DNA from: Actinoplanes regularis
GTDB lineage: Bacteria; Actinomycetota; Actinomycetes; Mycobacteriales; Micromonosporaceae
Direction: 5' to 3'
Assembly: GCF_900188005.1 (NCBI RefSeq)
Contig: NZ_FZNR01000019.1
Span: 62,001-126,000 of the forward strand
Length of the DNA: 64,000 bases
This document shows positions 24,840-34,186 of this stretch, piece after piece (positions within the stretch are counted from its first letter, which is position 1; every line of letters begins with the position of its first letter). Below the pieces are notes generated by a model, which had not been told where the DNA came from, did no database searches, and was given only the letters and a program-made list of their open reading frames with translations. The position numbers were made by a program, and so were the translations under genes.

Positions 24840-26633
24840 ATGCGACTCGCCGCATCGATCGCCGTCATCGCCGTCCTTCTCACGCCCTCGGTGGCTGCCG
24901 CCGCGCCGTCGACCGATCCGCCCGGCACGCAGCCGGTTCATGATTACGCGCAGGCCATCCGGGAGCAGGTCTGGGTGCAGACCGGGGTCGACAGCGACTC
25001 CGACGGCAAGCCCGACCGCGTCGCCGTGCGGATCATCCGGCCCGCGACCACCGAACGGGTGCCGGTGATCTTCCAGGCGAGTCCGTACTACGCCGGGCTC
25101 AACGACGTACCCAATCATGACGACATCGACCGTGGTGGCGCCGCGAGTGCCGCGCGGGCCGTGACCGCCGACCGCGCCGCGGAGATCTACTTCGGGGGTT
25201 ACCTGGACAACTACTTCGTGCCGCGCGGCTACGCGGTGGTCTTCGCGGACAGTCTCGGCACCGGCGGCTCGGACGGCTGCCCGACCACGGGCGGGCGCAA
25301 CGAGACGCTCGGCATGAAGGCGGTCGTCGACTGGCTGAACGGCCGGGCCAAGGCGTTCGACGCGGACGGCGGGCAGGTGCGGGCCGGCTGGTCGACCGGG
25401 CGGACCGGGATGATCGGCGTGTCCTACAACGGCACGCTGCCGAACGCGGTCGCCTCGACCGGGGTGCGGGGCCTGGAGACGATCGTGCCGATCGCCGGGA
25501 TCTCCAGCTGGTACGACTATTACCGGGGCAACGGCGGGGTGGTCGCGCCCGGCGGTTACCAGGGCGAGGACGCCGACGTGCTGGCCCGGGCCGTGCTGAC
25601 CAGGGCGAACCCGGAGGTCTGCGCGGGTGTCATGGACGACCTGGAGCGGGAGCAGGACCGGGAGACCGGTGACTACAGCGCGTTCTGGGCCGAGCGTGAC
25701 TACACCCGCGACGTGGACAAGGTGCGGGCCAGTGTCCTGCTGGTGCACGGGCTGCACGACGACAACGTTCGCACCCTGCAGGCCGGGCAGTGGTGGGACG
25801 CGCTCGCTGCGCGGCACGTCCCGCGGAAGATCTGGCTGCACCAGGCGGGGCACACCGACCCGTTCAACATCCGCAGGGACGTGTGGCTGTCGACGCTGCA
25901 CCGCTGGTTCGACTACTGGCTGTACCGGATCGACACCGGGATCATGCGGGAGCCGATGGCCGACGTCGAGGTCGCCCCGAACCGGTGGGAGACGGCGCGG
26001 ACCTGGCCGATTCCGGACAGCCGGCCGGTGTCGCTGCGGCTGGGCGACGGGCCGCGGCAGACGTTCGTCGACAACCCGGCACGCACCGCGGACGATCTGG
26101 CGGCCGACGAGACGGCGGCGGATCCGAACCGCTTCTCCCACGTTTCCGCGCCGCTGACCCGCGAGACCCGGGTCTCCGGGACGCCGCGGATCACCGTGCG
26201 CGCTGACCTGGCCGGTGACTCGCCGTATCTGACCGCGCTGCTGGTCGACTACGGTCCGGCCGAACGGTTCGCCGGGGTGCGGACGCTCGCCGTGCAGGAC
26301 TGTGTCGGCCCCGGCATCACGGGCGATCCGGGCTGCTTCAACCGGCGGGAGTACGTGACGGCCAGCACGCCGTACGAGATCGTGACCCGTGGCTGGCTGG
26401 ACGTTCGTAACCGCTTCTCACCGGCGCGGACCGCACCGGTCCAGGCCGGCCGGGCGTACACGTTCCGGTGGGAGCTGCAGACGACCGACCACGTGTTCGC
26501 CGCCGGTCACCGGATCGGTGTGGTGATCATCTCCACCGACCGGGACCACACGCTGCGCTATCCGGCTGGCACTACGATCGGTGTCCACCCGGCCTTCTCG
26601 AAGCTGGACCTGCGCCTGACGCCGGGCCGCTGA
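24840..26633 (+). CDS. Secreted X-Pro dipeptidyl-peptidase (S15) family protein
   Basis: 597 aa from ATG 24840. Signal peptide to about residue 21 (SIAVIAVLLTPSVAAAA). The S15/CocE alpha/beta-hydrolase core has the nucleophile elbow GVSYNG with S195, the acid in HGLHDDNV (D307 or D308) and H338 in HQAGHTDPF. A C-terminal jelly-roll domain (about 370-597; DLAGDSPYLTALLVDYG, GHRIGVVIISTDRDHT) completes the family layout. It should remove X-Pro dipeptides from peptides outside the cell, or act as a related esterase or acylase. Confidence 0.88.
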   Translation: MRLAASIAVIAVLLTPSVAAAAPSTDPPGTQPVHDYAQAIREQVWVQTGVDSDSDGKPDRVAVRIIRPATTERVPVIFQASPYYAGLNDVPNHDDIDRGGAASAARAVTADRAAEIYFGGYLDNYFVPRGYAVVFADSLGTGGSDGCPTTGGRNETLGMKAVVDWLNGRAKAFDADGGQVRAGWSTGRTGMIGVSYNGTLPNAVASTGVRGLETIVPIAGISSWYDYYRGNGGVVAPGGYQGEDADVLARAVLTRANPEVCAGVMDDLEREQDRETGDYSAFWAERDYTRDVDKVRASVLLVHGLHDDNVRTLQAGQWWDALAARHVPRKIWLHQAGHTDPFNIRRDVWLSTLHRWFDYWLYRIDTGIMREPMADVEVAPNRWETARTWPIPDSRPVSLRLGDGPRQTFVDNPARTADDLAADETAADPNRFSHVSAPLTRETRVSGTPRITVRADLAGDSPYLTALLVDYGPAERFAGVRTLAVQDCVGPGITGDPGCFNRREYVTASTPYEIVTRGWLDVRNRFSPARTAPVQAGRAYTFRWELQTTDHVFAAGHRIGVVIISTDRDHTLRYPAGTTIGVHPAFSKLDLRLTPGR

Positions 26634-26976
26634 AAAGCCGCGAACCCCAACTTCAACCCCTTTCTTCCGGTACGACCGGTGGAGCCCCGCGACCAGGCCT
26701 TTCGGCCGAGCCCCGGGGCGGTCCCGCGCGGGATCGTCACGTGACTCGGCTTGTGGCCTGGTCGCGGGGCTCCGTCGGTCGTACCGGAGAAATAGGGTGA
26801 AGAGGGACCAAAGGTGACCGGGAGCTGGAACTATGAAGCCGAAGGCGACGTGGGTCTCCGCTTGTTCTGTTCTGAGACGGTTCGCCCAGGTAGACGGAGA
26901 ACACATTTTACCTATCGGATTAGTGGGTTAAGGTGATCATCTTCCGAGTCCACCGGTAACCCTCCGGAGCAATGTG
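26634..26976. other. 343-base intergenic region with a long inverted repeat and AT-rich promoter area
   Basis: No gene seen. The first part holds the 33-bp inverted repeat listed separately. The last 70 bases before metQ are AT-rich (ACATTTTACCTATCGG, TTAGTGGGTTAAGG near 26900-26933) and probably include the metQ promoter. I looked for a SAM riboswitch core and do not see one. Confidence 0.6.
26667..26787. repeat. Long inverted repeat, 33-bp arms
   Basis: Arms at 26667-26699 and 26755-26787 are complementary with two mismatches; the 55-base spacer contains further pairing (GCCGAG near 26705 with CTCGGC near 26746). The structure could end the S15 gene transcript, but it is much longer than a usual terminator. 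Its outer part GGGGCTCC-GGTCGTACC recurs at 62793-62811, so it is a dispersed element. Confidence 0.75.
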
Positions 26977-27936
26977 ATGTCTGTGCCGACACCGTCCGAT
27001 CCGAATCAGTCCGACGAGCCGCGCCTGCCGGCCCGCCAGCGCAGCCGCTGGCCGTGGATCGCGGCGGCGGCCGCGGTCGTCGTCGCGGCGGGGGTGACCA
27101 TCGCGATCACCACGGGCGGTGACGAGGGTGGCGACGACAAGGCCCAGACCGTGCGGATCGGGGTCGTCGACGCGTCGCAGCCGTACTGGAAGACCTACAC
27201 CGACCTCGCCGCGAAGCAGCTGAACGTCACCGTGACACTGGTCAACTTCACCGACTACAGCCAGCCCAACCCGGCGCTGCGGCAGAACCAGATCGACCTC
27301 AACCAGTTCCAGCACATCCAGTACCTCGCGGACTACAACGTCACCGCGAAGGACGACCTCCAGCCGATCGGTGCCACCGCGGTCTACCCGCTGCCGCTGT
27401 ACTCGCTGAAGTACAAGTCGCCGGCGGAGCTGCCGGCGAACGCCAAGGTCGCCATCCCCAACGACGCGATCAACCAGGCGCGCGGCCTGCTGATCCTGCA
27501 GTCGGCCGGGCTGATCACGCTGAAGAACGGCGGCAGCGCCTTCTCCGGCACCGCCGACATCGAGACCAAGAAGGTCGACGTGGTGGCGCTGGACGCGTCG
27601 CAGACCGCCGGCGCTCTGCAGAGCGGCTCCGTGGCGGCGGCGATCGTCAACAACAACTACGCGACCAGCGCGAAGCTGCCCCAGACGGCGGTCGTGTTCA
27701 AGGACGATCCGGCCAGCACCAGCGCGGCGCCGTACGTGAACATCTTCGTCGCCCGGGCCGCTGACAAGGACAACGTGACGTACCTGAAGCTCGCCGAGCT
27801 CTACCACGACCCGGCCGTGGAGAAGGGCGTCCAGGAGGCCAACGCCGGCGCCGCGGTGCTGCGCACGGTGCCGCCGGCCGAGCTGCAGTCGCTGCTCAAG
27901 ACGGTGCAGGACCAGGCCGTGGCCGCGGGCAAGTAG
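26977..27936 (+). CDS. metQ: MetQ/NlpA-type substrate-binding protein
   Basis: 319 aa from ATG 26977, with GGAG at 26966-26969. After a basic N-terminus there is one transmembrane helix (WPWIAAAAAVVVAAGVTIAI, about residues 25-45), then the NlpA periplasmic-binding fold: VRIGVVDASQPYW, VTLVNFTDYSQPNPAL, DLNQFQHIQYLADYN, VAIPNDAINQARGLLILQSA. It should capture methionine (possibly another ligand) for the MetNI transporter that follows. Unlike typical family members it has no lipobox cysteine, so it appears to be held by its N-terminal helix. Confidence 0.85.
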   Translation: MSVPTPSDPNQSDEPRLPARQRSRWPWIAAAAAVVVAAGVTIAITTGGDEGGDDKAQTVRIGVVDASQPYWKTYTDLAAKQLNVTVTLVNFTDYSQPNPALRQNQIDLNQFQHIQYLADYNVTAKDDLQPIGATAVYPLPLYSLKYKSPAELPANAKVAIPNDAINQARGLLILQSAGLITLKNGGSAFSGTADIETKKVDVVALDASQTAGALQSGSVAAAIVNNNYATSAKLPQTAVVFKDDPASTSAAPYVNIFVARAADKDNVTYLKLAELYHDPAVEKGVQEANAGAAVLRTVPPAELQSLLKTVQDQAVAAGK

Positions 27937-27949
27937 AGCCGGCGCGCAC

Positions 27950-28981
27950 GTGTCACACGTACGTCTGAGCCAGGTCACCAAGTCGTTCACCCGGGGCCGC
28001 AACGGGCCCCGGGTGGTCGCCCTCGACGATGTCAGCCTCGAGGTCGCCAAGGGCGAGGTGTTCGGCGTCATCGGCCACTCCGGCGCCGGCAAGAGCACGC
28101 TGATCCGGCTGATCAACGGCCTGGAGACGCCGACCAGCGGCCAGGTGCACGTCGGCGACCACGAGATCACCGCCCTGTCCGAACGCGACCTGCGCGGGGT
28201 CCGCCAGGACATCGGCATGATCTTCCAGCAGTTCAACCTGTTCCGGTCGCGCACGATCGCCGGCAACGTCGCCTACCCGCTCAAGGTGGCCGGCGTCGCG
28301 AAGGCGGAGCGGGACCGGCGGGTGGCCCGGCTGCTCGACTTCGTCGGGCTCCTCGACCGCGCGCACGACCACCCGGAGCAGCTGTCCGGCGGGCAGAAGC
28401 AGCGGGTCGGCATCGCCCGCGCGCTGGCCACCGAGCCCTCGCTGCTGCTGGCGGACGAGGCCACCAGCGCGCTCGACCCGAAAACCACGGCCGAGGTCCT
28501 CGACCTGCTCAGCCGGGTGAACCGGGAGCTGGGCGTCACCATCGTGCTGATCACCCACGAGCTCGACGTGATCCGGGCGGTGGCCGGCCGGGTCGCGGTC
28601 ATGGACGGCGGAAGGATCGCGGAGACCGGCACGGTGTACGACGTCTTCGCCCATCCCCGCAGCACCGCGGCGGCCGACTTCGTGCGTGGCGCCCTGCGCG
28701 ACCGGCCGTCACCGGAGACCGTGGCGCGGCTGCGCCGCACCCACAGCGGGCGGATCGTCACCGTCGGGGTCCAGGACCGCACCGGTTTCCAGACCGCGCT
28801 GGCCAGGACGTTCCTGGAGCACGGCGTGGCCGCGGGCGTCATCTTCGGCGGCGTCGGCGAGCTGCAGGAGCGGGCGGTCGGCAGCCTCACCTTCGAGCTG
28901 ACCGGCCCGGCCGAGGGGATCGACGCGGCGCTGGCCACCCTGCGGGCCGACGGCGTCGACCTGACCGAGGAGGAGGGCTGA
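27950..28981 (+). CDS. metN: Methionine ABC transporter ATP-binding protein
   Basis: 343 aa from GTG 27950. Walker A GHSGAGKS at 42-49, Q-loop FQQFNLF, signature LSGGQKQR, Walker B LLLADEATSALDP and switch His in LITHELD are all intact. The C-terminal 90 residues (HSGRIVTVGVQDRTGFQTAL ...) form the NIL regulatory domain that in MetN senses intracellular methionine. Thirteen bases separate it from metQ, and the metI start follows one base after its stop. Confidence 0.9.
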   Translation: MSHVRLSQVTKSFTRGRNGPRVVALDDVSLEVAKGEVFGVIGHSGAGKSTLIRLINGLETPTSGQVHVGDHEITALSERDLRGVRQDIGMIFQQFNLFRSRTIAGNVAYPLKVAGVAKAERDRRVARLLDFVGLLDRAHDHPEQLSGGQKQRVGIARALATEPSLLLADEATSALDPKTTAEVLDLLSRVNRELGVTIVLITHELDVIRAVAGRVAVMDGGRIAETGTVYDVFAHPRSTAAADFVRGALRDRPSPETVARLRRTHSGRIVTVGVQDRTGFQTALARTFLEHGVAAGVIFGGVGELQERAVGSLTFELTGPAEGIDAALATLRADGVDLTEEEG

Positions 28982-28982
28982 C

Positions 28983-29642
28983 GTGGACGAGTTCCTCACC
29001 AACCTGCCGGAGTTCCGTGCGGCGATCTGGCAGACGTTCTACATGGTCGGCATCTCGGTGGTGCTCGGCGGCCTGCTGGGCCTGGCCCTGGGCCTGGTGC
29101 TGTACGCGACCCGCCCGGGCAGCCTGATGTCGAACCGGGCCGTGTTCGTCGGCGTCAACATCCTGGTCAACGTGGTGCGGCCGATCCCATTCGTGATCTT
29201 CCTGATGGCGATCCAGCCGCTGATGAAGGCCATGATCGGCACGACCATCGGCACCGACGCGGTCACCTTCGCCCTGACGCTCGCGGCGGCGTTCGCGGTC
29301 AGCCGGGTCATCGAGCAGACCCTGATCGCGGTCGACCCGGGCGTCGTCGAGGCGGCCCGCGCCGCCGGCGCCCGGCCGCTGAGCATCCTGCTGACCGTCG
29401 TCGTCCCCGAGGCGCTCGGCCCGGTGATCCTCGGCTACACGTTCATCTTCGTCGCGGTGGTGGACATGTCGGCCCAGGCGGGGCTCTTCGGCGGCGGCGG
29501 GCTGGGCTCCTTCGCGATCACCCACGGTTCGCAGCGTTACAACTGGGTGGTCGTCTACATCACGGTCGCGGTCATCATTCTGATCGTGCAGGCGGGGCAG
29601 TTCGCCGGTAACGCGCTGGCCCGTCGCGCGTTGCGCCGCTGA
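28983..29642 (+). CDS. metI: Methionine ABC transporter permease
   Basis: 219 aa from GTG 28983. Five hydrophobic helices and the permease EAA loop (EAARAAGARPLSILLTVVVP) typical of MetI. The C-terminal GLFGGGGLGSFAITHG region also fits. With metQ and metN it makes a complete D/L-methionine importer operon. Confidence 0.9.
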   Translation: MDEFLTNLPEFRAAIWQTFYMVGISVVLGGLLGLALGLVLYATRPGSLMSNRAVFVGVNILVNVVRPIPFVIFLMAIQPLMKAMIGTTIGTDAVTFALTLAAAFAVSRVIEQTLIAVDPGVVEAARAAGARPLSILLTVVVPEALGPVILGYTFIFVAVVDMSAQAGLFGGGGLGSFAITHGSQRYNWVVVYITVAVIILIVQAGQFAGNALARRALRR

Positions 29643-29645
29643 CGG

Positions 29646-30197
29646 TCAGGTCTCGGCCTTCCGGGCCCGGAAGGCGACCATGTTCATCCGGTTCCCGCAG
29701 CGGACGGTGCAGAAGCGCTTGGACCCGTTGCGGGACAGGTCGACGAAGAGGCCGGTGCAGTCGTCGGCCGCGCAGACCCGCAGGCGACCCATCTCGTTCA
29801 TCCGGATGACGTCGATCAGGGCGAGCGCGGCCTCGACCCGGATCCGCTCGGCCAGCGGAGCGTCCGGCTCGGTGGCGTGCATGTGCCAGTCGGAGTCGTC
29901 GTGCCGGGTCAGGTAGGGCAGGGCGCGGGCCTCGCGCAGCATGCGGTTGACGACCTCGACCGCCTCGTCGCGCCCGAGCGTCCAGACCTCCCGGATCTGC
30001 GCGCGGGCCTTGCGGACCTCGCGCACCTCGGCCTCGTCGCGGTCGATGCGGCCGGTGAACGTGTTGTGCCTCAGCAGCTCCTCCAGGTGGGCGACGGTGG
30101 CGAGCTCGTCCGTGCCGGAGCGGGACGCGCCCGGCTCGGTGTTCGCGAGCACGACCGCGAATTCGAGCGCCTCCTCGGTGTCAGGGGCAAAAAGCAA
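29646..30197 (-). CDS. ABATE/CGNR zinc-finger regulator
   Basis: 183 aa from TTG 30197, chosen because GAGGAG lies five bases upstream. N-terminal helical ABATE-like domain (EEALEFAVVLANTEP), then the C-terminal CGNR finger: CAADDCTGLFVDLSRNGSKR followed by FCTVRCGNR, with four Cys to bind zinc. It is divergent from the EamA exporter, a common pairing, and probably controls it. It converges with metI, three bases apart. Confidence 0.85.
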   Translation of the reverse strand: MLFAPDTEEALEFAVVLANTEPGASRSGTDELATVAHLEELLRHNTFTGRIDRDEAEVREVRKARAQIREVWTLGRDEAVEVVNRMLREARALPYLTRHDDSDWHMHATEPDAPLAERIRVEAALALIDVIRMNEMGRLRVCAADDCTGLFVDLSRNGSKRFCTVRCGNRMNMVAFRARKAET

Positions 30198-30267
30198 TTT
30201 GACTCCTCACTTGACCCACCTTAGCGTCAGGGGCATATCCAACTTAGCCCATGACTGAGGAGCCGTC

Positions 30268-31257
30268 GTGAAGCTCACCCCGCAGTCCGCCGGGCTGGTC
30301 GCCGCAGTGACGTCGGCCGCTTCGTTCAGCACGTCCGGAGCGTTCGTCAAGCCGCTGCTGGAGGCCGGCTGGTCACCGGCCGCCGCGGTCACCGCCCGGG
30401 CGTTCAGCGCGGGTCTCCTCCTGCTGCCGGTCGTCCTGCTCTCGCTGCGCGGCCGGTGGCACGCGGTGTGGCGGGGCCGCTGGCGGCTGCTCGCCATGGG
30501 CCTGCTCGCGGTCGCGATCACCCAACTGGCCTACTTCGCGGCGATCCGGCGCGTCCCGGTCGCCACCGCCCTGCTCATCGAGTTCCTGGCGCCCCTGCTG
30601 CTGGTGCTCTGGGTCTGGGTGACCAGCCGGCGCCTGCCACGACCGGCGGTGCTGCTCGGCTCGGTCCTCGCGATCGGCGGTCTGATCCTGGTGATCGGCC
30701 CGGGCGCGCTGCAGGCCGTCGACCCGGTCGGCCTCGCGCTGGCCTTCGTCGCCGCCATCGGATGCGCCGTCTACTTCGCTGTCGCGGGTCGCCCCACCGA
30801 CGGCCTTCCGCCCGTCGCGCTGGCCGGCATCGGTCTCCTGATCGGCGGCGTCGTTCTCGGGCTGACCGGCGTGACCGGCCTGGTCCCGATGAAGGCGGTC
30901 CTCGGCGACGTGACCCTGTTCGGCTCGTCGGTGCCGTGGTGGGTGCCGCTGACCGTGGTCTCGGTCTTCGGCACCGCGATCGCGTACGCCACCGGCATCT
31001 TCGGATCGAACCGGCTCGGCTCCCGGCTCGGCTCGTTCGTCGGCCTGCTCGAGGTGGTGTTCGCCTCCATCCTCGCCTGGCTGGTCGTGGGGGAGCAGCT
31101 CACCCCGCTGCAGATGCTCGGCGGCGTGCTGATCCTCGCCGGCATCGCCGCCGTCCCGGCCGAGACGCCGCCCCCGGTCCCGTCGGAAGCGGCCGAGCCC
31201 GCGATCCGTCCCGAGTTCGTCGTCACACCCGCGGGACAAGACCCCCTGATCGGGTGA
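30268..31257 (+). CDS. EamA/DMT-superfamily exporter
   Basis: 329 aa from GTG 30268 with TGAGGAG at 30256-30262. Ten hydrophobic helices in two EamA halves (TSAASFSTSGAFVKPLLEAG at the start; GSFVGLLEVVFASILAWLVV and EQLTPLQMLGGVLILAGIA at the end, with the conserved Glu before the last helix pair). Such proteins export small metabolites such as amino acids. The C-terminal tail after about residue 300 is soluble and Pro/Glu-rich. Regulation by the divergent CGNR protein is inferred. Confidence 0.85.
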   Translation: MKLTPQSAGLVAAVTSAASFSTSGAFVKPLLEAGWSPAAAVTARAFSAGLLLLPVVLLSLRGRWHAVWRGRWRLLAMGLLAVAITQLAYFAAIRRVPVATALLIEFLAPLLLVLWVWVTSRRLPRPAVLLGSVLAIGGLILVIGPGALQAVDPVGLALAFVAAIGCAVYFAVAGRPTDGLPPVALAGIGLLIGGVVLGLTGVTGLVPMKAVLGDVTLFGSSVPWWVPLTVVSVFGTAIAYATGIFGSNRLGSRLGSFVGLLEVVFASILAWLVVGEQLTPLQMLGGVLILAGIAAVPAETPPPVPSEAAEPAIRPEFVVTPAGQDPLIG

Positions 31258-31302
31258 AATGCTGTTGACTGAGCAAGCATCTGTCTGAACCTTGGAGGAA
31301 CG

Positions 31303-32346
31303 ATGCGTACCGTCAACGCAATCGCCGCGACCTCGGCAACCGCCCCGCTGGTGCGGACCACCGTCGAGCGTCGCGATCCGGGGCCGCGGGACGTCCTGAT
31401 CGAGATCCGGTACGCCGGGATCTGCCACTCCGACATCCACACCGTGCGTGGCGAGTGGGGTGAGGTCGCCTACCCGCTCACCGTCGGTCACGAGATCGTC
31501 GGGCACGTCGTCGAGGTCGGCGCCGAGGTCACCAAGCACGGGATCGGTGACCGGGTCGGCGTCGGCTGCATGGTCAACTCCTGCCGGGAGTGTGAGAACT
31601 GCCGGGCCGGGCTGGAGCAGTACTGCACCGGCGGCAACGTCGGCACGTACGCGAGCGTCGACCGGGACGGCACCATCACCCAGGGCGGCTACTCGACGCA
31701 CGTCGTCGTCGACGAGGACTTCGTGCTGCGCGTGCCGGAGAACATCCCGATCGAGGCCGTCGCGCCGCTGCTCTGCGCGGGTATCACCACGTACTCGCCG
31801 CTCGCGCACTGGAACGCGGGTCCCGGCAAGAAGGTCGCCGTCATCGGCATGGGCGGCCTGGGCCACATGGCCGTCAAGATCGCCGCTGCGATGGGCGCCG
31901 AGGTCACCGTCCTGTCGCAGACGCTCAGCAAGAAGGACGACGGGCTGGCGTTCGGCGCCGAGAACTACTACGCGACCAGCGACCCGGCGACCTTCGAGGC
32001 CCTGGCGAACACCTTCGACCTGATCATCAACACGGTCAGCGCGCAGACCGACATCAACGCGTACCTGCGGCTGCTGCGCCTCGACGGGACCCTGGTCAGC
32101 GTGGGTGCCCCGCCGGAGCCGCTGCCGGTGCGGGCGTTCGTGCTGTTCGGTGCCCGGCGCTCGTTCGCCGGTTCGAGCATCGGTGGCATCGCCGAGACCC
32201 AGGAGATGCTGGACTTCTGCGCGGAGAAGGGGATCGCGCCGGAGATCGAGCTCATCGACGCCGACGCGGTGAACGAGGCGTACGAGCGGGTGGTCGCCTC
32301 CGACGTGCGGTACCGGTTCGTGATCGACATCGATTCCCTGCGCTGA
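31303..32346 (+). CDS. Zn-dependent NAD(P) alcohol dehydrogenase (CAD/YahK-like)
   Basis: 347 aa from ATG 31303 with TTGGAGGA just upstream. Catalytic zinc site: C in GICHSDIH and H-E in [13 protein letters not shown]. Structural zinc: four Cys in [17 protein letters not shown]. Rossmann motif [11 protein letters not shown]. The set matches the cinnamyl-alcohol-dehydrogenase-like broad aldehyde reductases (YahK/AdhC type). It probably interconverts aldehydes and alcohols in the cytoplasm. Single gene, ended by two strong hairpins. Confidence 0.88.
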   Translation: MRTVNAIAATSATAPLVRTTVERRDPGPRDVLIEIRYAGICHSDIHTVRGEWGEVAYPLTVGHEIVGHVVEVGAEVTKHGIGDRVGVGCMVNSCRECENCRAGLEQYCTGGNVGTYASVDRDGTITQGGYSTHVVVDEDFVLRVPENIPIEAVAPLLCAGITTYSPLAHWNAGPGKKVAVIGMGGLGHMAVKIAAAMGAEVTVLSQTLSKKDDGLAFGAENYYATSDPATFEALANTFDLIINTVSAQTDINAYLRLLRLDGTLVSVGAPPEPLPVRAFVLFGARRSFAGSSIGGIAETQEMLDFCAEKGIAPEIELIDADAVNEAYERVVASDVRYRFVIDIDSLR

Positions 32347-32354
32347 TCGCCGAG

Positions 32355-32417
32355 CGTGAGCGCCCGTCCCCGGGCGCTCACGCGGCGTCCCCGGGTGCGC
32401 GCAACCCGGGGACGCCG
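32355..32417. terminator. Two consecutive perfect hairpins
   Basis: Hairpin 1: 12-bp stem 32355-32366/32371-32382 with a TCCC loop. Hairpin 2: 14-bp stem 32383-32396/32404-32417 with a 7-base loop. They abut each other between the convergent alcohol dehydrogenase and multicopper oxidase genes, suggesting a bidirectional terminator pair. Confidence 0.8.
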
Positions 32418-32434
32418 GTCGGAACCGTGCTCGG

Positions 32435-34186
32435 TCAGTGGTGGTCGCCCTCGTGCGGGTTGATCGCCATCACCTCACCGGGCATCACCACGAACGGCCG
32501 CATCATGCCCTCGTCCTCGTGCTCCAGCAGATGGCAGTGGTAGACGTAGCGGCCCGTGCCACCCTCGAACCGCCCTGCGACGGTGACCAGCTGATTGCCG
32601 TCGACCCGGATGGTGTCCTTCCAGCCCTGCTCGTTCGGATCGAGTGTGCCGGCGTGGTCGAAGGTGGCGATCGCGTTGTCGGGATCGGCGAGGTTGATCG
32701 AGTAGATGTCGCGGCGGATCGCCTGGAATCGGACCAGGTGGATGTGCATCGGGTGCATGATGCCCGGCGTGGCCAGGTTGATGAAGTTCCATGCTTCCCA
32801 GGCGCCCGCCTCGACCATGAAGTTGAGTGTGCCGTTGAAGCTGGTCGAGATCCGCTCGAACACCCGCGTCCCGTTGTCGGGGTCGGTGATCGTGACGGTC
32901 GGCTCGGTCGCGTCCGCGACGCTCGGGATCTGGCGCAGCTCCCACATCTCGGGATGCGGTCTGGTCGGACCCGGCATGGTCAGCGCGATCCACCGGTGCC
33001 CGTGATCCGCCGGAAGGGTGTCGTGGGTGATCCGGGTGAACGAGGTGGAGGTCCGGGACGGCAGCGTGAACCAGTCCCATACCGGGAAGACACCCACCCG
33101 GAACTGCATGACCGGCGTCGGTGGCGCCGGCGGCGCCAATGGTGTCCCCAACGTGTTCAGCAGACGCAGCTTCTTCCCCCGCTGCCCGCTGAAATCGATC
33201 AGGATGTCGGCCCGCTCCGCCGAAGCCAGGGTCAGCTGGGTGAGGGGGATCGGTTCGGGCAGCAGTCCGCTGTCGGTCCCGATCTGGTACATCGCGCCGG
33301 TCACCGGCGCTCCGTCCTTGTCCACCAGGGCCAGCTGGTAGGTGCGGGCGTTGGAGGCGTTGAGCACCCGGAAGCGGTACCAGCGCGGCTCGACGTCCAG
33401 GTACGGCCAGATCACGCCGTTGACCAGCGTGTACGGTCCGGCGAACGGCAGGGTCACATCGGCGTTGGTACTACCTGGCGCCCCTACCACTTTGTGCAGC
33501 AACTGCCCGGTCAGCTGACCGGTCGCGTCGGTGTCCAGGTTGCGGTCGGCGATGATCAGCGGCACCTCGTGCGAGCCGTCCGGCAGATGCAGCGCGTCCT
33601 CCTCCGCGTCGCGGATCAGGTACATGCCGGCCAGCCCGGTCATCACGTTCCACCGGGTGATGTCCATGGCGTGGTCGTGGTACCACAGTGCGGTGGACGC
33701 CTGGTCGTTCAGGTATTCGGCCAGTTGGGCGTCGCCGGGCGAGATCCCGTTCTCCGGCCAGCCGTCGCTGCCACCGTCGACATGCGCGCCGTGCAGGTGC
33801 ACCACCGTCCACGGCGGAAGCGCGGCGACCTCCGGGATCGGCGTGGCGCCCTCACGTCCGGGACGGTCGCTCGGTGACGGATCGCCGGGGTTCGGTGCGT
33901 CCACCTTCACCGCGACCACCGGGAATCTGCCGCTCAGATCGTTGCGCCAGGCCACCCGGAGCCGCTGACCACGACGGACCTCGATGGTCGGTCCTGGGGA
34001 GACGCCCTCGTAGGCCCAGAGCAGGGTAGGCGGCAACGAGGAGTGCAGACGGGTCCACACCGGTCGCGCGGAGATGGTCAGCAGACTTGCGGAATCGGTG
34101 CCGGGCCGCCGCATCGGCGGAATCCGTAGTGGATCGACATATGGCACCAGACTGGTGACCGCGGACAGGGGTAGCGTGGATGTCAT
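32435..34186 (-). CDS. Multicopper oxidase (CotA/bilirubin oxidase-like)
   Basis: 583 aa from ATG 34186, with AAAGGGGAC upstream; an ATG at 34270 would add 28 unrelated residues. Three cupredoxin domains with copper ligands VHLHGAH, WYHDHAM, HPMHIHLV and the T1 site YHCHLLEHEDEGMM, whose axial Met suits a moderate-potential site. There is no Sec or Tat signal, so it resembles spore-coat CotA-type enzymes more than secreted laccases. It oxidises phenols, bilirubin-like compounds or metals using O2. Confidence 0.88.
   Translation of the reverse strand: MTSTLPLSAVTSLVPYVDPLRIPPMRRPGTDSASLLTISARPVWTRLHSSLPPTLLWAYEGVSPGPTIEVRRGQRLRVAWRNDLSGRFPVVAVKVDAPNPGDPSPSDRPGREGATPIPEVAALPPWTVVHLHGAHVDGGSDGWPENGISPGDAQLAEYLNDQASTALWYHDHAMDITRWNVMTGLAGMYLIRDAEEDALHLPDGSHEVPLIIADRNLDTDATGQLTGQLLHKVVGAPGSTNADVTLPFAGPYTLVNGVIWPYLDVEPRWYRFRVLNASNARTYQLALVDKDGAPVTGAMYQIGTDSGLLPEPIPLTQLTLASAERADILIDFSGQRGKKLRLLNTLGTPLAPPAPPTPVMQFRVGVFPVWDWFTLPSRTSTSFTRITHDTLPADHGHRWIALTMPGPTRPHPEMWELRQIPSVADATEPTVTITDPDNGTRVFERISTSFNGTLNFMVEAGAWEAWNFINLATPGIMHPMHIHLVRFQAIRRDIYSINLADPDNAIATFDHAGTLDPNEQGWKDTIRVDGNQLVTVAGRFEGGTGRYVYHCHLLEHEDEGMMRPFVVMPGEVMAINPHEGDHH

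Noticed and set aside
26640-26976. SAM riboswitch upstream of metQ
   Set aside because: I do not see the conserved cores of SAM-I or SAM-IV; the region is an inverted repeat plus an AT-rich promoter-like part.
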